Origin: a virus | IMG/VR virus record: IMGVR_UViG_3300038825_001248 | Location: 1-59,949 of that record | DNA length: 59,949 nucleotides | Direction: 5' to 3' (one strand) | Shown: positions 49,464-58,304 of the stretch, piece by piece | Layout of the letters: each line of letters opens with the position of its first letter | Numbering within the stretch: the stretch's first letter is position 1 | The notes under the pieces: model-generated | Told to the model about the DNA's origin: nothing | Database searches by the model: none | The model's input: the letters and a program-made list of their open reading frames with translations, nothing else | Program-made: the position numbers and the translations under genes

Positions 49464-49595
49464 TAAATAATAAATCATGGCAATAATTCCAGTAGCACAA
49501 AAATTTCACACTTTATCATCTACAGTAGACACTGTTGACAGAGGATCAGCAGAGCTTCAGTCTCAAAGAGAGATTTATACAATGCAAGACATTAT
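49464..49595 (+). repeat. 132-bp direct repeat, copy 1 (fibre anchor)
   Basis: Equals 50895-51026 except for two substitutions (49545 and 49548); the first 81 bases are identical. It covers the leader and first about 40 codons of the fibre gene, so recombination between copies would swap the distal fibre while keeping the anchor. Confidence 0.92.
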
Positions 49596-50901
49596 TAATA
49601 CTGTATCTGCGACAGGAGGATCAATAGATGGCTCGGGCGCACAATATGCGATACCTGTGTTTACAGACACTAATACCATAACTAATTTACCCTTTGGCAC
49701 TAGTGGTCACTTTTTACAATCAAACGGTAACGGTGCTAATCCTTCGTTTGTAGAGGTTGGAGTAAAAGCCGGAACACAAAATACAGGGATAGGATTTCAA
49801 GCTGCATCTGCAGGAAGTGGAGGTCAATATAACACAGTTTTCGGGCACGACGCTGGAATAGGAGTGTTAGGTACTAGTTATAATACAATAATAGGAGCTT
49901 CAGCATTTCCACTTATAACTGGTAATAGCGCCAACAACACAGCGGTTGGTATGTTTGCCTTAAATTCAGGTTCTAGTAATATTGAACAATGTGTAGCTAT
50001 TGGTAATTTTGCGTTAAGGTTTATGAGTAGATCTGCTTTAGGGGGTAAAAATACCGCCATAGGATATAAAGCAGGACAGGATATTACAACAGGGTATGAT
50101 AATGTACTTGTTGGAAATACAGCAGGAGAAAATGGTACCACTGGCTATAGAAACATTGGGTTAGGAAACACCGCTTTATTCAATTTTGGTTCTGCAAATA
50201 ATAACGTAGCATTAGGACACGGGGCATTAAGTGCTTTGCTTGGGGGTTCAACCAATATATCAATAGGAAATAGTTCTATGGGAACAACCACTAGTGCAGA
50301 AAAAAATGTTTCTGTAGGACATAATGCAGGATATGGCATAAGTGGAGATGAAAATGTAGCCATTGGATGGAGTGCTGCATTTAATTCTTTGTCAGGAGAC
50401 AACAATATTGTAATAGGAAACTTTGCTAACGCAAGCGGTGCGGCTGTTTCAAACGAAATTACATTAGGAAACTCTAGTATAACTACGCTTAGATGCCAAG
50501 TTACCTCTATAACTTCTTTATCAGATGAAAGAGATAAAAAAGATATAGTTGATTTACATAAGGGGCTAGACACAGTAATGGCTTTAAAACCAAGGAAATT
50601 CGTGTGGGACAATAGAGCGGAACAAGTAGTTAAGTCGTGTGTTCCAGCAGAAGTTGACGAAGAAGGTAATGTTATTTCAGAAGAAGTAATTGAATATGAA
50701 GAAATAGTAAGTTCAAAAAAAGGAAGTAAGGACATTGGCTTTATTGCTCAAGAGCTTCAAACAGTAGATGATGATTTTCTTCAATTAGTATACGACGAAA
50801 ATCCTGATAAATTAGAGGCTAGTTACGGTAGATTAGTACCAGTATTAGTAAAAGCAATTCAAGAATTAAAAGAACAATTAGACAATAAACAAGATAAATA
50901 A
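49477..50901 (+). CDS. Tail fibre C with S74 self-cleaving chaperone
   Basis: This 474-residue protein has an anchor (IIPVAQKFHTLSSTVDTVDR; QSQREIYTMQDIIN) nearly identical to that of the 50908 gene. A short linker and YadA-like NTAIGYKAG / NVAIGWSAA repeats follow (about 105-335). Peptidase_S74 (about 347-474) begins SDERDKKDIVDLHKGLDTVM and continues with LKPRKFVWDNRAEQV and IGFIAQELQTVDDDF. In the family, trimerisation precedes self-cleavage at the Ser-Asp motif. It is shorter than fibre B. Confidence 0.87.
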   Translation: MAIIPVAQKFHTLSSTVDTVDRGSAELQSQREIYTMQDIINTVSATGGSIDGSGAQYAIPVFTDTNTITNLPFGTSGHFLQSNGNGANPSFVEVGVKAGTQNTGIGFQAASAGSGGQYNTVFGHDAGIGVLGTSYNTIIGASAFPLITGNSANNTAVGMFALNSGSSNIEQCVAIGNFALRFMSRSALGGKNTAIGYKAGQDITTGYDNVLVGNTAGENGTTGYRNIGLGNTALFNFGSANNNVALGHGALSALLGGSTNISIGNSSMGTTTSAEKNVSVGHNAGYGISGDENVAIGWSAAFNSLSGDNNIVIGNFANASGAAVSNEITLGNSSITTLRCQVTSITSLSDERDKKDIVDLHKGLDTVMALKPRKFVWDNRAEQVVKSCVPAEVDEEGNVISEEVIEYEEIVSSKKGSKDIGFIAQELQTVDDDFLQLVYDENPDKLEASYGRLVPVLVKAIQELKEQLDNKQDK

Positions 50902-51026
50902 TAAATCATGGCAATAATTCCAGTAGCACAAAAATTTCACACTTTATCATCTACAGTAGACACTGTTGACAGAGGTTCGGCAGAGCTTCAGTCTCAAAGA
51001 GAGATTTATACAATGCAAGACATTAT
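50895..51026 (+). repeat. 132-bp direct repeat, copy 2 (fibre anchor)
   Basis: Second copy of the near-identical leader plus anchor sequence described at 49464-49595. It starts in the end of the fibre C gene. Confidence 0.92.
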
Positions 51027-51456
51027 CGATAGTATTCCTGCGGGCAGTTCAACAGATTTAAAAAACGCAACAGTAACATTAACACCTGCCCAGCTGCTTA
51101 CTTTGAATGGCGGGGGAACTTTATCGTTAATTCCTGCACCCGGCGCCGGTAAATTAATAGCTGTAATGAATGTAGTTTATAAATTGGACTTCACCTCAGT
51201 TCAGTATAATTTTGCAGGAGCTTTAGGCCAATCAATACAATTTTACATAGGAACAGATCCCTCACGGGGGATAGGATTTAATATATTTAATGCAGCTGTT
51301 GATCAATACGGAAGTCTTGATTTTCCAAATAGTGACACAAACACTGATATTCAGCCAAATGTTGCTTTTACCCTTCAAGCTTCCTCAGGGGTATCAGTAT
51401 CCCAAGGAGATTCACCCTTTGTAATTAATATTCTTTATAGAGAAGTAACTATTTAA
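50908..51456 (+). CDS. Short fibre-type protein D (same anchor as C)
   Basis: This 182-residue protein has the same first 40 residues as fibre C, then a different beta-type domain (PAQLLTLNGGGTLSLIPAPG; GALGQSIQFYIGTDPSRGIG), without S74 or repeats. The domain resembles small trimeric head domains of phage fibres. It shares the last-domain pattern (NxxxKLxVVxxVxxxYxFxSxxY) with the end of the 52906 protein (GSKIIVVDSVVVKYNFVTSD). Receptor binding or an alternative fibre tip is inferred. Confidence 0.72.
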   Translation: MAIIPVAQKFHTLSSTVDTVDRGSAELQSQREIYTMQDIIDSIPAGSSTDLKNATVTLTPAQLLTLNGGGTLSLIPAPGAGKLIAVMNVVYKLDFTSVQYNFAGALGQSIQFYIGTDPSRGIGFNIFNAAVDQYGSLDFPNSDTNTDIQPNVAFTLQASSGVSVSQGDSPFVINILYREVTI

Positions 51457-51467
51457 ATAAATAAACA

Positions 51468-52598
51468 ATGGCAATAATACCAGTAGGACAAAAATTTCAC
51501 ACACTAACTTCATCAACAGTTACTTTAGACTTAGGATCTGCAAGAGCAAATAGCGGTAGAGAAGTCTACACAATGCAGGACATTATAGACACAGTACCAT
51601 CTGGTGGTGCGACGAGCCTAAACGGATTGACTGATTGTCTAGTTGACCTTACTTCTTTATATGTAGGATTGGTACCACCTAATTTATCTGGTAGTCCTCA
51701 GCGCAATACAACTCTAGGTATTGATGCGGGATTATTATTAACCACAGGTGGTGACAACACATTTTTAGGTTATCAAGCTGGTAATACCACAACTAGTGCT
51801 GGTAAAAATGTTGCGATAGGTAGTTATGCTTTAGAAAATTCTCAAACATCTGAACAAAATGTAGCTATCGGATATGAATCTTTAGAATCTATTAACAATG
51901 GTGATGCCAATACAGCTGTTGGTTATCAAGCTGGCTTTGTTAACACTGGAGATTATAATACGTTTCTAGGTTGTAATATTGGTTCAATGCCTACTAGTGG
52001 TACTGGAGTTACGGTTATAGGGGCTGGTGCTTTTGCGGGGGGGTCGGCTGATAGTTATGCTACCGCTCTAGGTTACAGAGCTGGTACTAGAGGATCTTTC
52101 ACTATAACTATTGGAACTGCTAAACAATTTTTTGGCACTGATTATGGTACTCTTGACACTAGAATATATGGTCTCAGAACTGCTGTTAATTCGGCAACTG
52201 CTAACCAAACTTTAACAGCAAATGACTCGGGTGAAACATTTGTGTTTAGTGATGCAGATGCAACACTTACCCTACCTAATTCTAATGCTGGTGATATGAT
52301 TGGTGTATACTTTTACTTTGTCGTGTTGGACGATACCGCTGGAACAAAAATAGTGCAACTTAATTCAACAAATAATGATAAATTGCTTGGAGCAGTATTA
52401 TCTGTAGACACCGATTCATCTGATGCTAATTCTTCTTTTGCAGCTCAAATAGCAGATGGGTTTAATACAATAACATTCGACGGCACCACTACTGGTAGAG
52501 CTGGTAGTAAAGTAACTGTTACAAATATAGCGGCTGATACATGGTATGTTGAAGGTACTTTATTATGTACTGGATCTCCTGCAACTCCGTTTTCGTAA
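51468..52598 (+). CDS. Fibre-type protein E (related anchor)
   Basis: This 376-residue protein's anchor IIPVGQKFHTLTSSTVTLDL and NSGREVYTMQDIIDTV is a diverged copy of C and D. Residues about 85-205 hold NVAIGxxAL-type repeats and the rest is a beta domain with TLTLPNSNAGDMIGVYFYFV. No S74 domain is present. It likely forms a trimeric fibre using the same attachment site as C and D. Confidence 0.75.
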   Translation: MAIIPVGQKFHTLTSSTVTLDLGSARANSGREVYTMQDIIDTVPSGGATSLNGLTDCLVDLTSLYVGLVPPNLSGSPQRNTTLGIDAGLLLTTGGDNTFLGYQAGNTTTSAGKNVAIGSYALENSQTSEQNVAIGYESLESINNGDANTAVGYQAGFVNTGDYNTFLGCNIGSMPTSGTGVTVIGAGAFAGGSADSYATALGYRAGTRGSFTITIGTAKQFFGTDYGTLDTRIYGLRTAVNSATANQTLTANDSGETFVFSDADATLTLPNSNAGDMIGVYFYFVVLDDTAGTKIVQLNSTNNDKLLGAVLSVDTDSSDANSSFAAQIADGFNTITFDGTTTGRAGSKVTVTNIAADTWYVEGTLLCTGSPATPFS

Positions 52599-52631
52599 AA
52601 AATAAAAAATGATTATATAAAATAATTTACG

Positions 52632-52639
52632 TAACTTTG
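52632..52639 (+). promoter_or_regulatory. -7 box TAACTTTG before the last fibre pair
   Basis: TAACTTTG lies in the 66-base gap between 52598 and 52665, 25 bases before the ATG, and matches TAnnTTTG. Confidence 0.55.
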
Positions 52640-52664
52640 AAAAAAATAATTAAATACAAATAAA

Positions 52665-52922
52665 ATGAGTGAACAAGTAAAAAAAGTAAGCGAAGAACAT
52701 TTAAGTAAACTTCAAGAATTAAACCAAAATTTTGCCAATCTTCATAAACAAGTTGGAGATTTAGAAGTAAGAAAACATCAAGTGCTAGGCGCTATAGATA
52801 GTCTTAGATCTGAATTTACGTCTTTTGAAGCTGAGTTGATTAAACAATACGGTGACAATGTAGTTATTAATTTGGAGAGCGGCGAGATAAAAGACAAACC
52901 AGAAGATGGCGAAGATAAGTAA
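52665..52922 (+). CDS. Small coiled-coil protein
   Basis: This 85-residue protein is a predicted coiled coil (SEEHLSKLQELNQNFANLHK; GDLEVRKHQVLGAIDSLRSE) with an acidic C-terminus (GEIKDKPEDGEDK). It overlaps fibre F by 17 bases. Similar coiled-coil proteins accompany phage fibres as assembly factors. The role is inferred. Confidence 0.6.
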   Translation: MSEQVKKVSEEHLSKLQELNQNFANLHKQVGDLEVRKHQVLGAIDSLRSEFTSFEAELIKQYGDNVVINLESGEIKDKPEDGEDK

Positions 52923-54990
52923 TTTAATAGCCTATCCTACCGTTGCACCGCAACTAGGGGATTATGTAATAGGTACAGATACATCAAACAGCAATGAGAC
53001 AGTAAACTTTACACTACAGTCTATTGCAAATATAATCCCAGCGGACACACTTGCAGAAGTTTTGGCAGCGGGAAATACTGCTACCAATGACATAAACTTA
53101 ACAGGCAATATTACTTTAATAGGAAATCTTTCCACCTCAGGCACAATTGCTGATAGCAGTGGTGATGTAGGTACATCAGGTCAGGTTTTATCTTCAACAG
53201 GCACTGGAACAAACTGGATAAACACTATAGCGGGATCAGGCACACTGAATAGAATTGCTATGTTTACGCCAGATGGACTAACGATTGGCGACAGCAAGCT
53301 ATCACAGTCACTTCCGTTAAGCAGTGGCTTATATCAAATGAGGTTTGACGATTGCGACAGATTTATTATAAACAAACCAAGCTCAGTAACAACGGGGGAT
53401 CCAGAATATTTAATACAACAGGACGGCGATTTCAAAGTTAGTTTTGGATGGGATGACGATGGAGCAGGTTTTGGCTACATATATAATTGGGCTGGTAATG
53501 GCTTAAGGCTTGGAGCTGCGGGGCAAAACCCACAATTTGAATTAAACACTACGGTTCCTAAAATCATATCTCACACCAATCATGAATTTGAAGCAGAAAT
53601 AATAGATAGACTAGGCAATGTAGGATCAAGCGGACAGGTTCTTTCTTCTGCAGCATCAGGAGTTCAATGGATAGATCAACTACCATCGGGATTAAATTTT
53701 CAAGGAGAGTGGGATGCCAACGCAAACAATCCAGCGTTAGCTTCAGGAGTAGGAGTTCAAGGATATTATTACATTGTAGGAACTCCAGGAACCACAAATT
53801 TAGATGGAAATAACAGCTGGCAAACAGGTGACTGGGCTATATTTAATGGTACAGTATGGCAAGAAATTGATAATCAAAATATATTTTCTGGCTCTGGTAC
53901 TATAAACACTTTAACTAAATGGACAGGAACTCAGTCTTTAGGAAATAGTTCTATTACAGATGACGGCACAAGTGTTATCGTTGCTAATGATACATATTTA
54001 CAAGGAAGCACAATTCAAATAGGTAATGCGCCAACGGATTCAACTGTTGTAAACGCAGTATCAACTTTTCAAGCAAACGCTAGATTTAATTCCACCATGC
54101 AGGACGCGGGCGGTCAACCTGGGACTTCTGGTCAAGTATTATCTAGCACAGGGACTTCAGTTTTATGGAAAAGTGTAGTAGATGGTAGTGGAACAGCAAA
54201 CAAAATTCCAAAATGGCTAGACTCTGATACTCTAACTGACAGCGCTATATCTGACGTTGCAGGAGCTGTATCTATCACTGGATCTTCGTTTACGTCAACA
54301 TCTAGTGCTAACGTAGAAATTACATCCACAACAGGACCTATAACTCTGTCGGCTTTTGGTGATGTTAATATTGATAGCCAGACAACAACCCATATAAATA
54401 GAAATAACTTGACAAGTGATATTGGTTTGTGGGGCCCAGCTGTTTTTGAAAACAGCGCTTACTTTAAGTCAACAATAAAAGATAGTACAAATGCAGTAGG
54501 TACAGCAGGACAGGTACTATCTTCTACTGGAACTGCTACTCAATGGATTAACAATTCATCGGCTTTACCGCTAGCAGATGGAACCAGAGTAGTTCAAGGC
54601 ACTGTCACGTCAGCACAAATATTAAATATGTTTACTTCTCCAGTGGTTTTAATTTCTGATCCTGGAGGCAGTAAAATAATTGTAGTAGATTCGGTAGTAG
54701 TAAAATATAATTTTGTAACCTCTGATTATTCAAATTTAGGATTTCCTAGTATTAAATACCGTGTAGTATCTAGCGGGATTTTAGGAAGCAGTGTAACAAA
54801 TACACTGCCAATGTCAGGATCTCAAGATAATTGGACAGTATTTACTGACACTAATACATCAACACAACCAGGTTCAGAAATAGTTGTTAGTACCGCACCA
54901 CAAAACCCAACAGGAGGAGACAGTACATTGTTTTATAATATTAAATACAGAATTTTAAATTCTGCTGATTTAACAGTAGACTTAACATAG
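52906..54990 (+). CDS. Fibre-type protein F (third anchor type)
   Basis: This 694-residue protein has an anchor KISNLIAYPTVAPQLGDYVI and GTDTSNSNETVNFTLQSIAN different from A/B and C/D/E. Repeats of the type GDVGTSGQVLSSTGTGTNW (at least four) occur along the shaft, and a C-terminal beta domain similar to fibre D (GGSKIIVVDSVVVKYNFVTS) ends it. No S74 domain was seen. It is likely another receptor-binding fibre or spike. Confidence 0.75.
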   Translation: MAKISNLIAYPTVAPQLGDYVIGTDTSNSNETVNFTLQSIANIIPADTLAEVLAAGNTATNDINLTGNITLIGNLSTSGTIADSSGDVGTSGQVLSSTGTGTNWINTIAGSGTLNRIAMFTPDGLTIGDSKLSQSLPLSSGLYQMRFDDCDRFIINKPSSVTTGDPEYLIQQDGDFKVSFGWDDDGAGFGYIYNWAGNGLRLGAAGQNPQFELNTTVPKIISHTNHEFEAEIIDRLGNVGSSGQVLSSAASGVQWIDQLPSGLNFQGEWDANANNPALASGVGVQGYYYIVGTPGTTNLDGNNSWQTGDWAIFNGTVWQEIDNQNIFSGSGTINTLTKWTGTQSLGNSSITDDGTSVIVANDTYLQGSTIQIGNAPTDSTVVNAVSTFQANARFNSTMQDAGGQPGTSGQVLSSTGTSVLWKSVVDGSGTANKIPKWLDSDTLTDSAISDVAGAVSITGSSFTSTSSANVEITSTTGPITLSAFGDVNIDSQTTTHINRNNLTSDIGLWGPAVFENSAYFKSTIKDSTNAVGTAGQVLSSTGTATQWINNSSALPLADGTRVVQGTVTSAQILNMFTSPVVLISDPGGSKIIVVDSVVVKYNFVTSDYSNLGFPSIKYRVVSSGILGSSVTNTLPMSGSQDNWTVFTDTNTSTQPGSEIVVSTAPQNPTGGDSTLFYNIKYRILNSADLTVDLT

Positions 54991-55017
54991 GGATAGTTAA
55001 ATAAAATTTAATTTATT

Positions 55018-55242
55018 ATGGACATTAGAAAAATCTCCATAGGCGCTGACTATAAGTCAAGCTCTATGCATTACTTAGTAGGCCAGCCTATATTAAACGG
55101 AAGCTACACAATACATTTAATCCAACAAGACTTATCGAATAATTCAATAAAAATTTGGATTGAAAAAAATAATGAGGTATTATTATGGAAGGAATTTAAT
55201 TCCAACATGCCAATAGCCATTGAATATAATATAAACTTTTAA
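55018..55242 (+). CDS. Small protein before the packaging genes
   Basis: This 74-residue beta-type protein (MDIRKISIGADYKSSSMHYL; SNNSIKIWIEKNNEVLLWKE) shares its stop with the next start. The pattern 'DIRKISIGxDYKxxxMHYxVGQxVLxGxYxIHxIxxxxxxxxIxIWIExxxEVxxWKxFNxxMPxxIEYNINF' is of a kind recurring beside TerS in flavobacterial and other marine phages. Function unknown. Confidence 0.62.
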   Translation: MDIRKISIGADYKSSSMHYLVGQPILNGSYTIHLIQQDLSNNSIKIWIEKNNEVLLWKEFNSNMPIAIEYNINF

Positions 55243-55805
55243 TGAAGTCTCCACACTATTTTATTGTAAAACCTGTTAAGGGTAGAAGATATGATAATAT
55301 AAAAAACATAGGAGGGATTGATTTTTATACAAGCGTTTCTCAAGAAGATCATAGTGCATCCAATAGATTTGCAGAGGTCGTAAGTTGTCCTTTAAATTAT
55401 ACTGGTGAAATACAAGCCGGAGATATATTGCTGGTACACCACAATGTTTTTAAAATATATTACGACATGAAAGGTCGAGAAAAAAGTGGTAGAAGTTTTT
55501 TTAAAGACGACTTGTTTTTTATTGATTATGATCAATTTTATATGTATTATCATAACGGCAAATGGCAAACACATTCTAAGTATTGCTTTATAAAACCGGT
55601 TCCTGTAAGAAAATCGATTATTATGAAGCCGGTTGAAGAGGAGCCTTTAGTGGGTATTATAAAATACACAAACACAAAACTAACTGAACTAGGTGTAAAA
55701 GAAAACGATGAAGTGGTTTTTGAACCTGAATGCGAATATCCATTTTACATTAACGGAGAAAAACTTTACAGAATGTTTTGGAACAACATAACAATGGTAT
55801 TATGA
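55242..55805 (+). CDS. Conserved-looking protein before terminase
   Basis: This 187-residue protein has no signal or membrane segment. It has SCPLNYTGEIQAGDILLVHH near 65-84 and GRSFFKDDLFFIDYDQFYMY near 97-116. The 'GDxLLVHHNVFKxYxDMKGxxKSGxSFFKxDLFFI' pattern recalls co-chaperonin-like beta barrels (GroES fold) in some phages, which is tentative. It sits next to the packaging genes, and its ATGA overlap with the TerS candidate suggests coupled translation. Confidence 0.6.
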   Translation: MKSPHYFIVKPVKGRRYDNIKNIGGIDFYTSVSQEDHSASNRFAEVVSCPLNYTGEIQAGDILLVHHNVFKIYYDMKGREKSGRSFFKDDLFFIDYDQFYMYYHNGKWQTHSKYCFIKPVPVRKSIIMKPVEEEPLVGIIKYTNTKLTELGVKENDEVVFEPECEYPFYINGEKLYRMFWNNITMVL

Positions 55806-56080
55806 AAAGTTCAAAAGATTTAAAGATAGAAATAATTAGCGCAGGCAGAGAGGCTGTAGCACAATTAATAAAGGTTGCTAAAGAAGATATTATTAAATAT
55901 GATAAGGATGATGAGTTAGCGGCTGACAGGTTAAAGAATGCTGCGGCTACAAAAAAACTAGCTATATTCGATGCGTTTGAAATACTTACAAGAATAGAAT
56001 TAGAAAAAGATTTACTAAACGGAGTTGAAAAAGTAGAAGAAAAATCAAGACAAGGATTTGCAGAAAGACGATCAAAATAA
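55802..56080 (+). CDS. Terminase small subunit candidate
   Basis: This 92-residue helical protein (SSKDLKIEIISAGREAVAQL; ADRLKNAAATKKLAIFDAFE) directly precedes TerL and overlaps it by 23 bases. The start is set at the ATGA overlap with the upstream stop; an in-frame ATG at 55778 lies inside the upstream gene and is not used. Size, helical content and place fit a DNA-recognising small terminase. Sequence identity of TerS proteins is low, so this is by context. Confidence 0.65.
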   Translation: MKSSKDLKIEIISAGREAVAQLIKVAKEDIIKYDKDDELAADRLKNAAATKKLAIFDAFEILTRIELEKDLLNGVEKVEEKSRQGFAERRSK

Positions 56081-58304
56081 ATTATATACAGTTGTAAAAA
56101 ACCACGTATCCAAACAATCTATGTTGAAAATGAATCAACATAAGTCTTGGCAGTACGGGTATAATCCAAATCATGATTTGGTTGTTATAAGCAAAGACGG
56201 AACTGTTGGTGAAATATATGACATTAATGGGTTATTAATAGGGTTGCCTAAAGCCCCTAAGATAATACATAAAAACTCTAAAACAACAACAGATCAATAT
56301 TGGGTTGCCGCGGAATATCCAAAAGCTTTATCTAGAATTAATTCTATTTTTCAATGGCATGAAATGACTACTCAGTTTAAAAATGAGTGGGTTGATTACA
56401 TTGAAACAGAATTCGATAGAAGGGAAGAAGGTTATTGGTTTTATAACAACGGAACACCCATCTATATAACCGGTACTCATTACATGTATTTGCAGTGGAC
56501 TAAAATAGATATTGGTAAACCCGAGTTTAGAGAAGCTAACAGAATATTTTATATTTTTTGGGAAGCGTGTAAGGCTGATAAAAGAAGTTTTGGCATGTGT
56601 TATTTAAAAATAAGACGTTCAGGTTTTTCGTTTATGGGTTCTTGCGAAGCCGTTAACACTGCTACAATTAGCAAGGACGCAAGAATAGGTATACTTTCTA
56701 AAACAGGATCCGATGCCAAAAAAATGTTTACTGATAAAGTTGTGCCAATATCAAACAACTATCCTTTCTTTTTCAAGCCCATACAAGATGGTATGGATAG
56801 GCCAAAAACAGAGTTGGCATATAGAGTACCTGCCTCCAAGATTACAAAAAAAAATATGTTTGAAACTGAAGAGGAGGAGCTAGAGGGATTAGATACAACA
56901 ATTGACTGGAAGAACACGGCCGACAATAGTTATGATGGTGAAAAATTAAAGTTGCTAATACATGATGAATCAGGTAAATGGTTAAAACCTGACAACATTA
57001 TTAACAACTGGAATGTAACGAAAACATGTTTGAGGCTGGGTAGTAAGATTATTGGTAAATGTATGATGGGATCAACATCTAATGCTTTAGACAAAGGTGG
57101 TGAAAATTTTAAGAAATTATTTTATGATTCTGATGTAAAAAATAGAAATCAAAATGGTCAAACAAAAAGCGGGTTATATAATTTGTTTGTTCCTATGGAA
57201 TGGAACTTTGAAGGATATATTGATAAATATGGAATGCCTGTTTTTAAAACACCAATCAAAGCTGTCGAGGGATCTGACGGAGAATTTATATATCAAGGCG
57301 CTATTGATTATTGGGAAAACGAAGTAGATTCGTTAAAGAAAGATGCTGATGTTTTAAATGAATTTTATAGACAATTTCCAAGAACAGATTCTCATGCCTT
57401 TAGAGATGAAAGTAAACAGTCATTGTTTAACCTAACTAAAATTTATCAGCAGATAGATTATAATGATTCTTTAATTAAAGAGCATTATTTAACTAGAGGT
57501 AGATTTAGCTGGAAAGACGGAATCAAAGATTCAAAAGTAATATGGTCACCTGACACAAGAGGTAGATTTTTAATTTCCTGGATACCAGAAAAAAACTTAC
57601 AAAATTGTAGGTTAAATCAAAATGGAAAGTATGCACCAGGCAATGAACATTTAGGTAGTTTTGGGTGTGACTCATATGATATATCTGGAACAGTAGGAGG
57701 CGGAGGATCAAATGGTGCATTACACGGATTAACTAAATTTAATATGGACAATGCCCCTAGCAATGAATTTTTTTTAGAATACGTAGCAAGACCGCAAACT
57801 GCAGAATTATTTTTTGAAGATGTATTAATGGCTTGTGTTTTTTACGGAATGCCTATTTTAGTAGAAAATAATAAACCTAGATTATTGTATCATTTTAAAA
57901 ATAGAGGGTATAGAAAATATTGTATGAATCGACCAGATAAAGTGTACAACAAACTTTCTAAGTCTGAAAAAGAAATAGGAGGTATACCTAACTCTTCAGA
58001 GGAAGTAAAGCAGGCGCATGCAAGCGCTATTGAAAGTTATATAGAAAAGTATGTGGGTATGGATATGGATGGGACATTTAGAGATAAATTAGACATGGGG
58101 ACTATGTATTTTAATAGAACATTAGAAGACTGGGCTAGGTTCAATATTAACAATAGAACTAAGTTTGACGCAACTATAAGTTCAGGTTTGGCTATTATGG
58201 CTAATCAAAAACACTTATACACACCTCAAAAAAAAGAGTCAAAAATAAAGATTAACTTTGCAAGATATAATAACAAGGGAATATATAGCGAAATACGTAC
58301 TTAA
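56058..58304 (+). CDS. Large terminase (DNA-packaging ATPase/nuclease)
   Basis: This 748-residue protein has the TerL order: adenine-region WVDYIETEFDRREEGYWFYN upstream, a degenerate Walker A at about 184-192 (KIRRSGFSF, no GK[ST]), Walker B at about 298-304 (LLIHDES, with D303-E304), coupling motif GSTSN (338-342), and a nuclease region beginning FGCDSYDISGTVGGGGSN (D538). It translocates DNA into the procapsid and cuts it. Its stop overlaps the portal start by one base. The Walker A form with R-R-x-G-F-S appears to be a trait of some Bacteroidota-phage terminases. Confidence 0.9.
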   Translation: MQKDDQNKLYTVVKNHVSKQSMLKMNQHKSWQYGYNPNHDLVVISKDGTVGEIYDINGLLIGLPKAPKIIHKNSKTTTDQYWVAAEYPKALSRINSIFQWHEMTTQFKNEWVDYIETEFDRREEGYWFYNNGTPIYITGTHYMYLQWTKIDIGKPEFREANRIFYIFWEACKADKRSFGMCYLKIRRSGFSFMGSCEAVNTATISKDARIGILSKTGSDAKKMFTDKVVPISNNYPFFFKPIQDGMDRPKTELAYRVPASKITKKNMFETEEEELEGLDTTIDWKNTADNSYDGEKLKLLIHDESGKWLKPDNIINNWNVTKTCLRLGSKIIGKCMMGSTSNALDKGGENFKKLFYDSDVKNRNQNGQTKSGLYNLFVPMEWNFEGYIDKYGMPVFKTPIKAVEGSDGEFIYQGAIDYWENEVDSLKKDADVLNEFYRQFPRTDSHAFRDESKQSLFNLTKIYQQIDYNDSLIKEHYLTRGRFSWKDGIKDSKVIWSPDTRGRFLISWIPEKNLQNCRLNQNGKYAPGNEHLGSFGCDSYDISGTVGGGGSNGALHGLTKFNMDNAPSNEFFLEYVARPQTAELFFEDVLMACVFYGMPILVENNKPRLLYHFKNRGYRKYCMNRPDKVYNKLSKSEKEIGGIPNSSEEVKQAHASAIESYIEKYVGMDMDGTFRDKLDMGTMYFNRTLEDWARFNINNRTKFDATISSGLAIMANQKHLYTPQKKESKIKINFARYNNKGIYSEIRT

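Noticed and set aside
50145-50735. 196-codon antisense ORF inside fibre C
   Set aside because: Produced by the repeat and S74 coding sequence on the plus strand; the plus-strand protein has clear domains.
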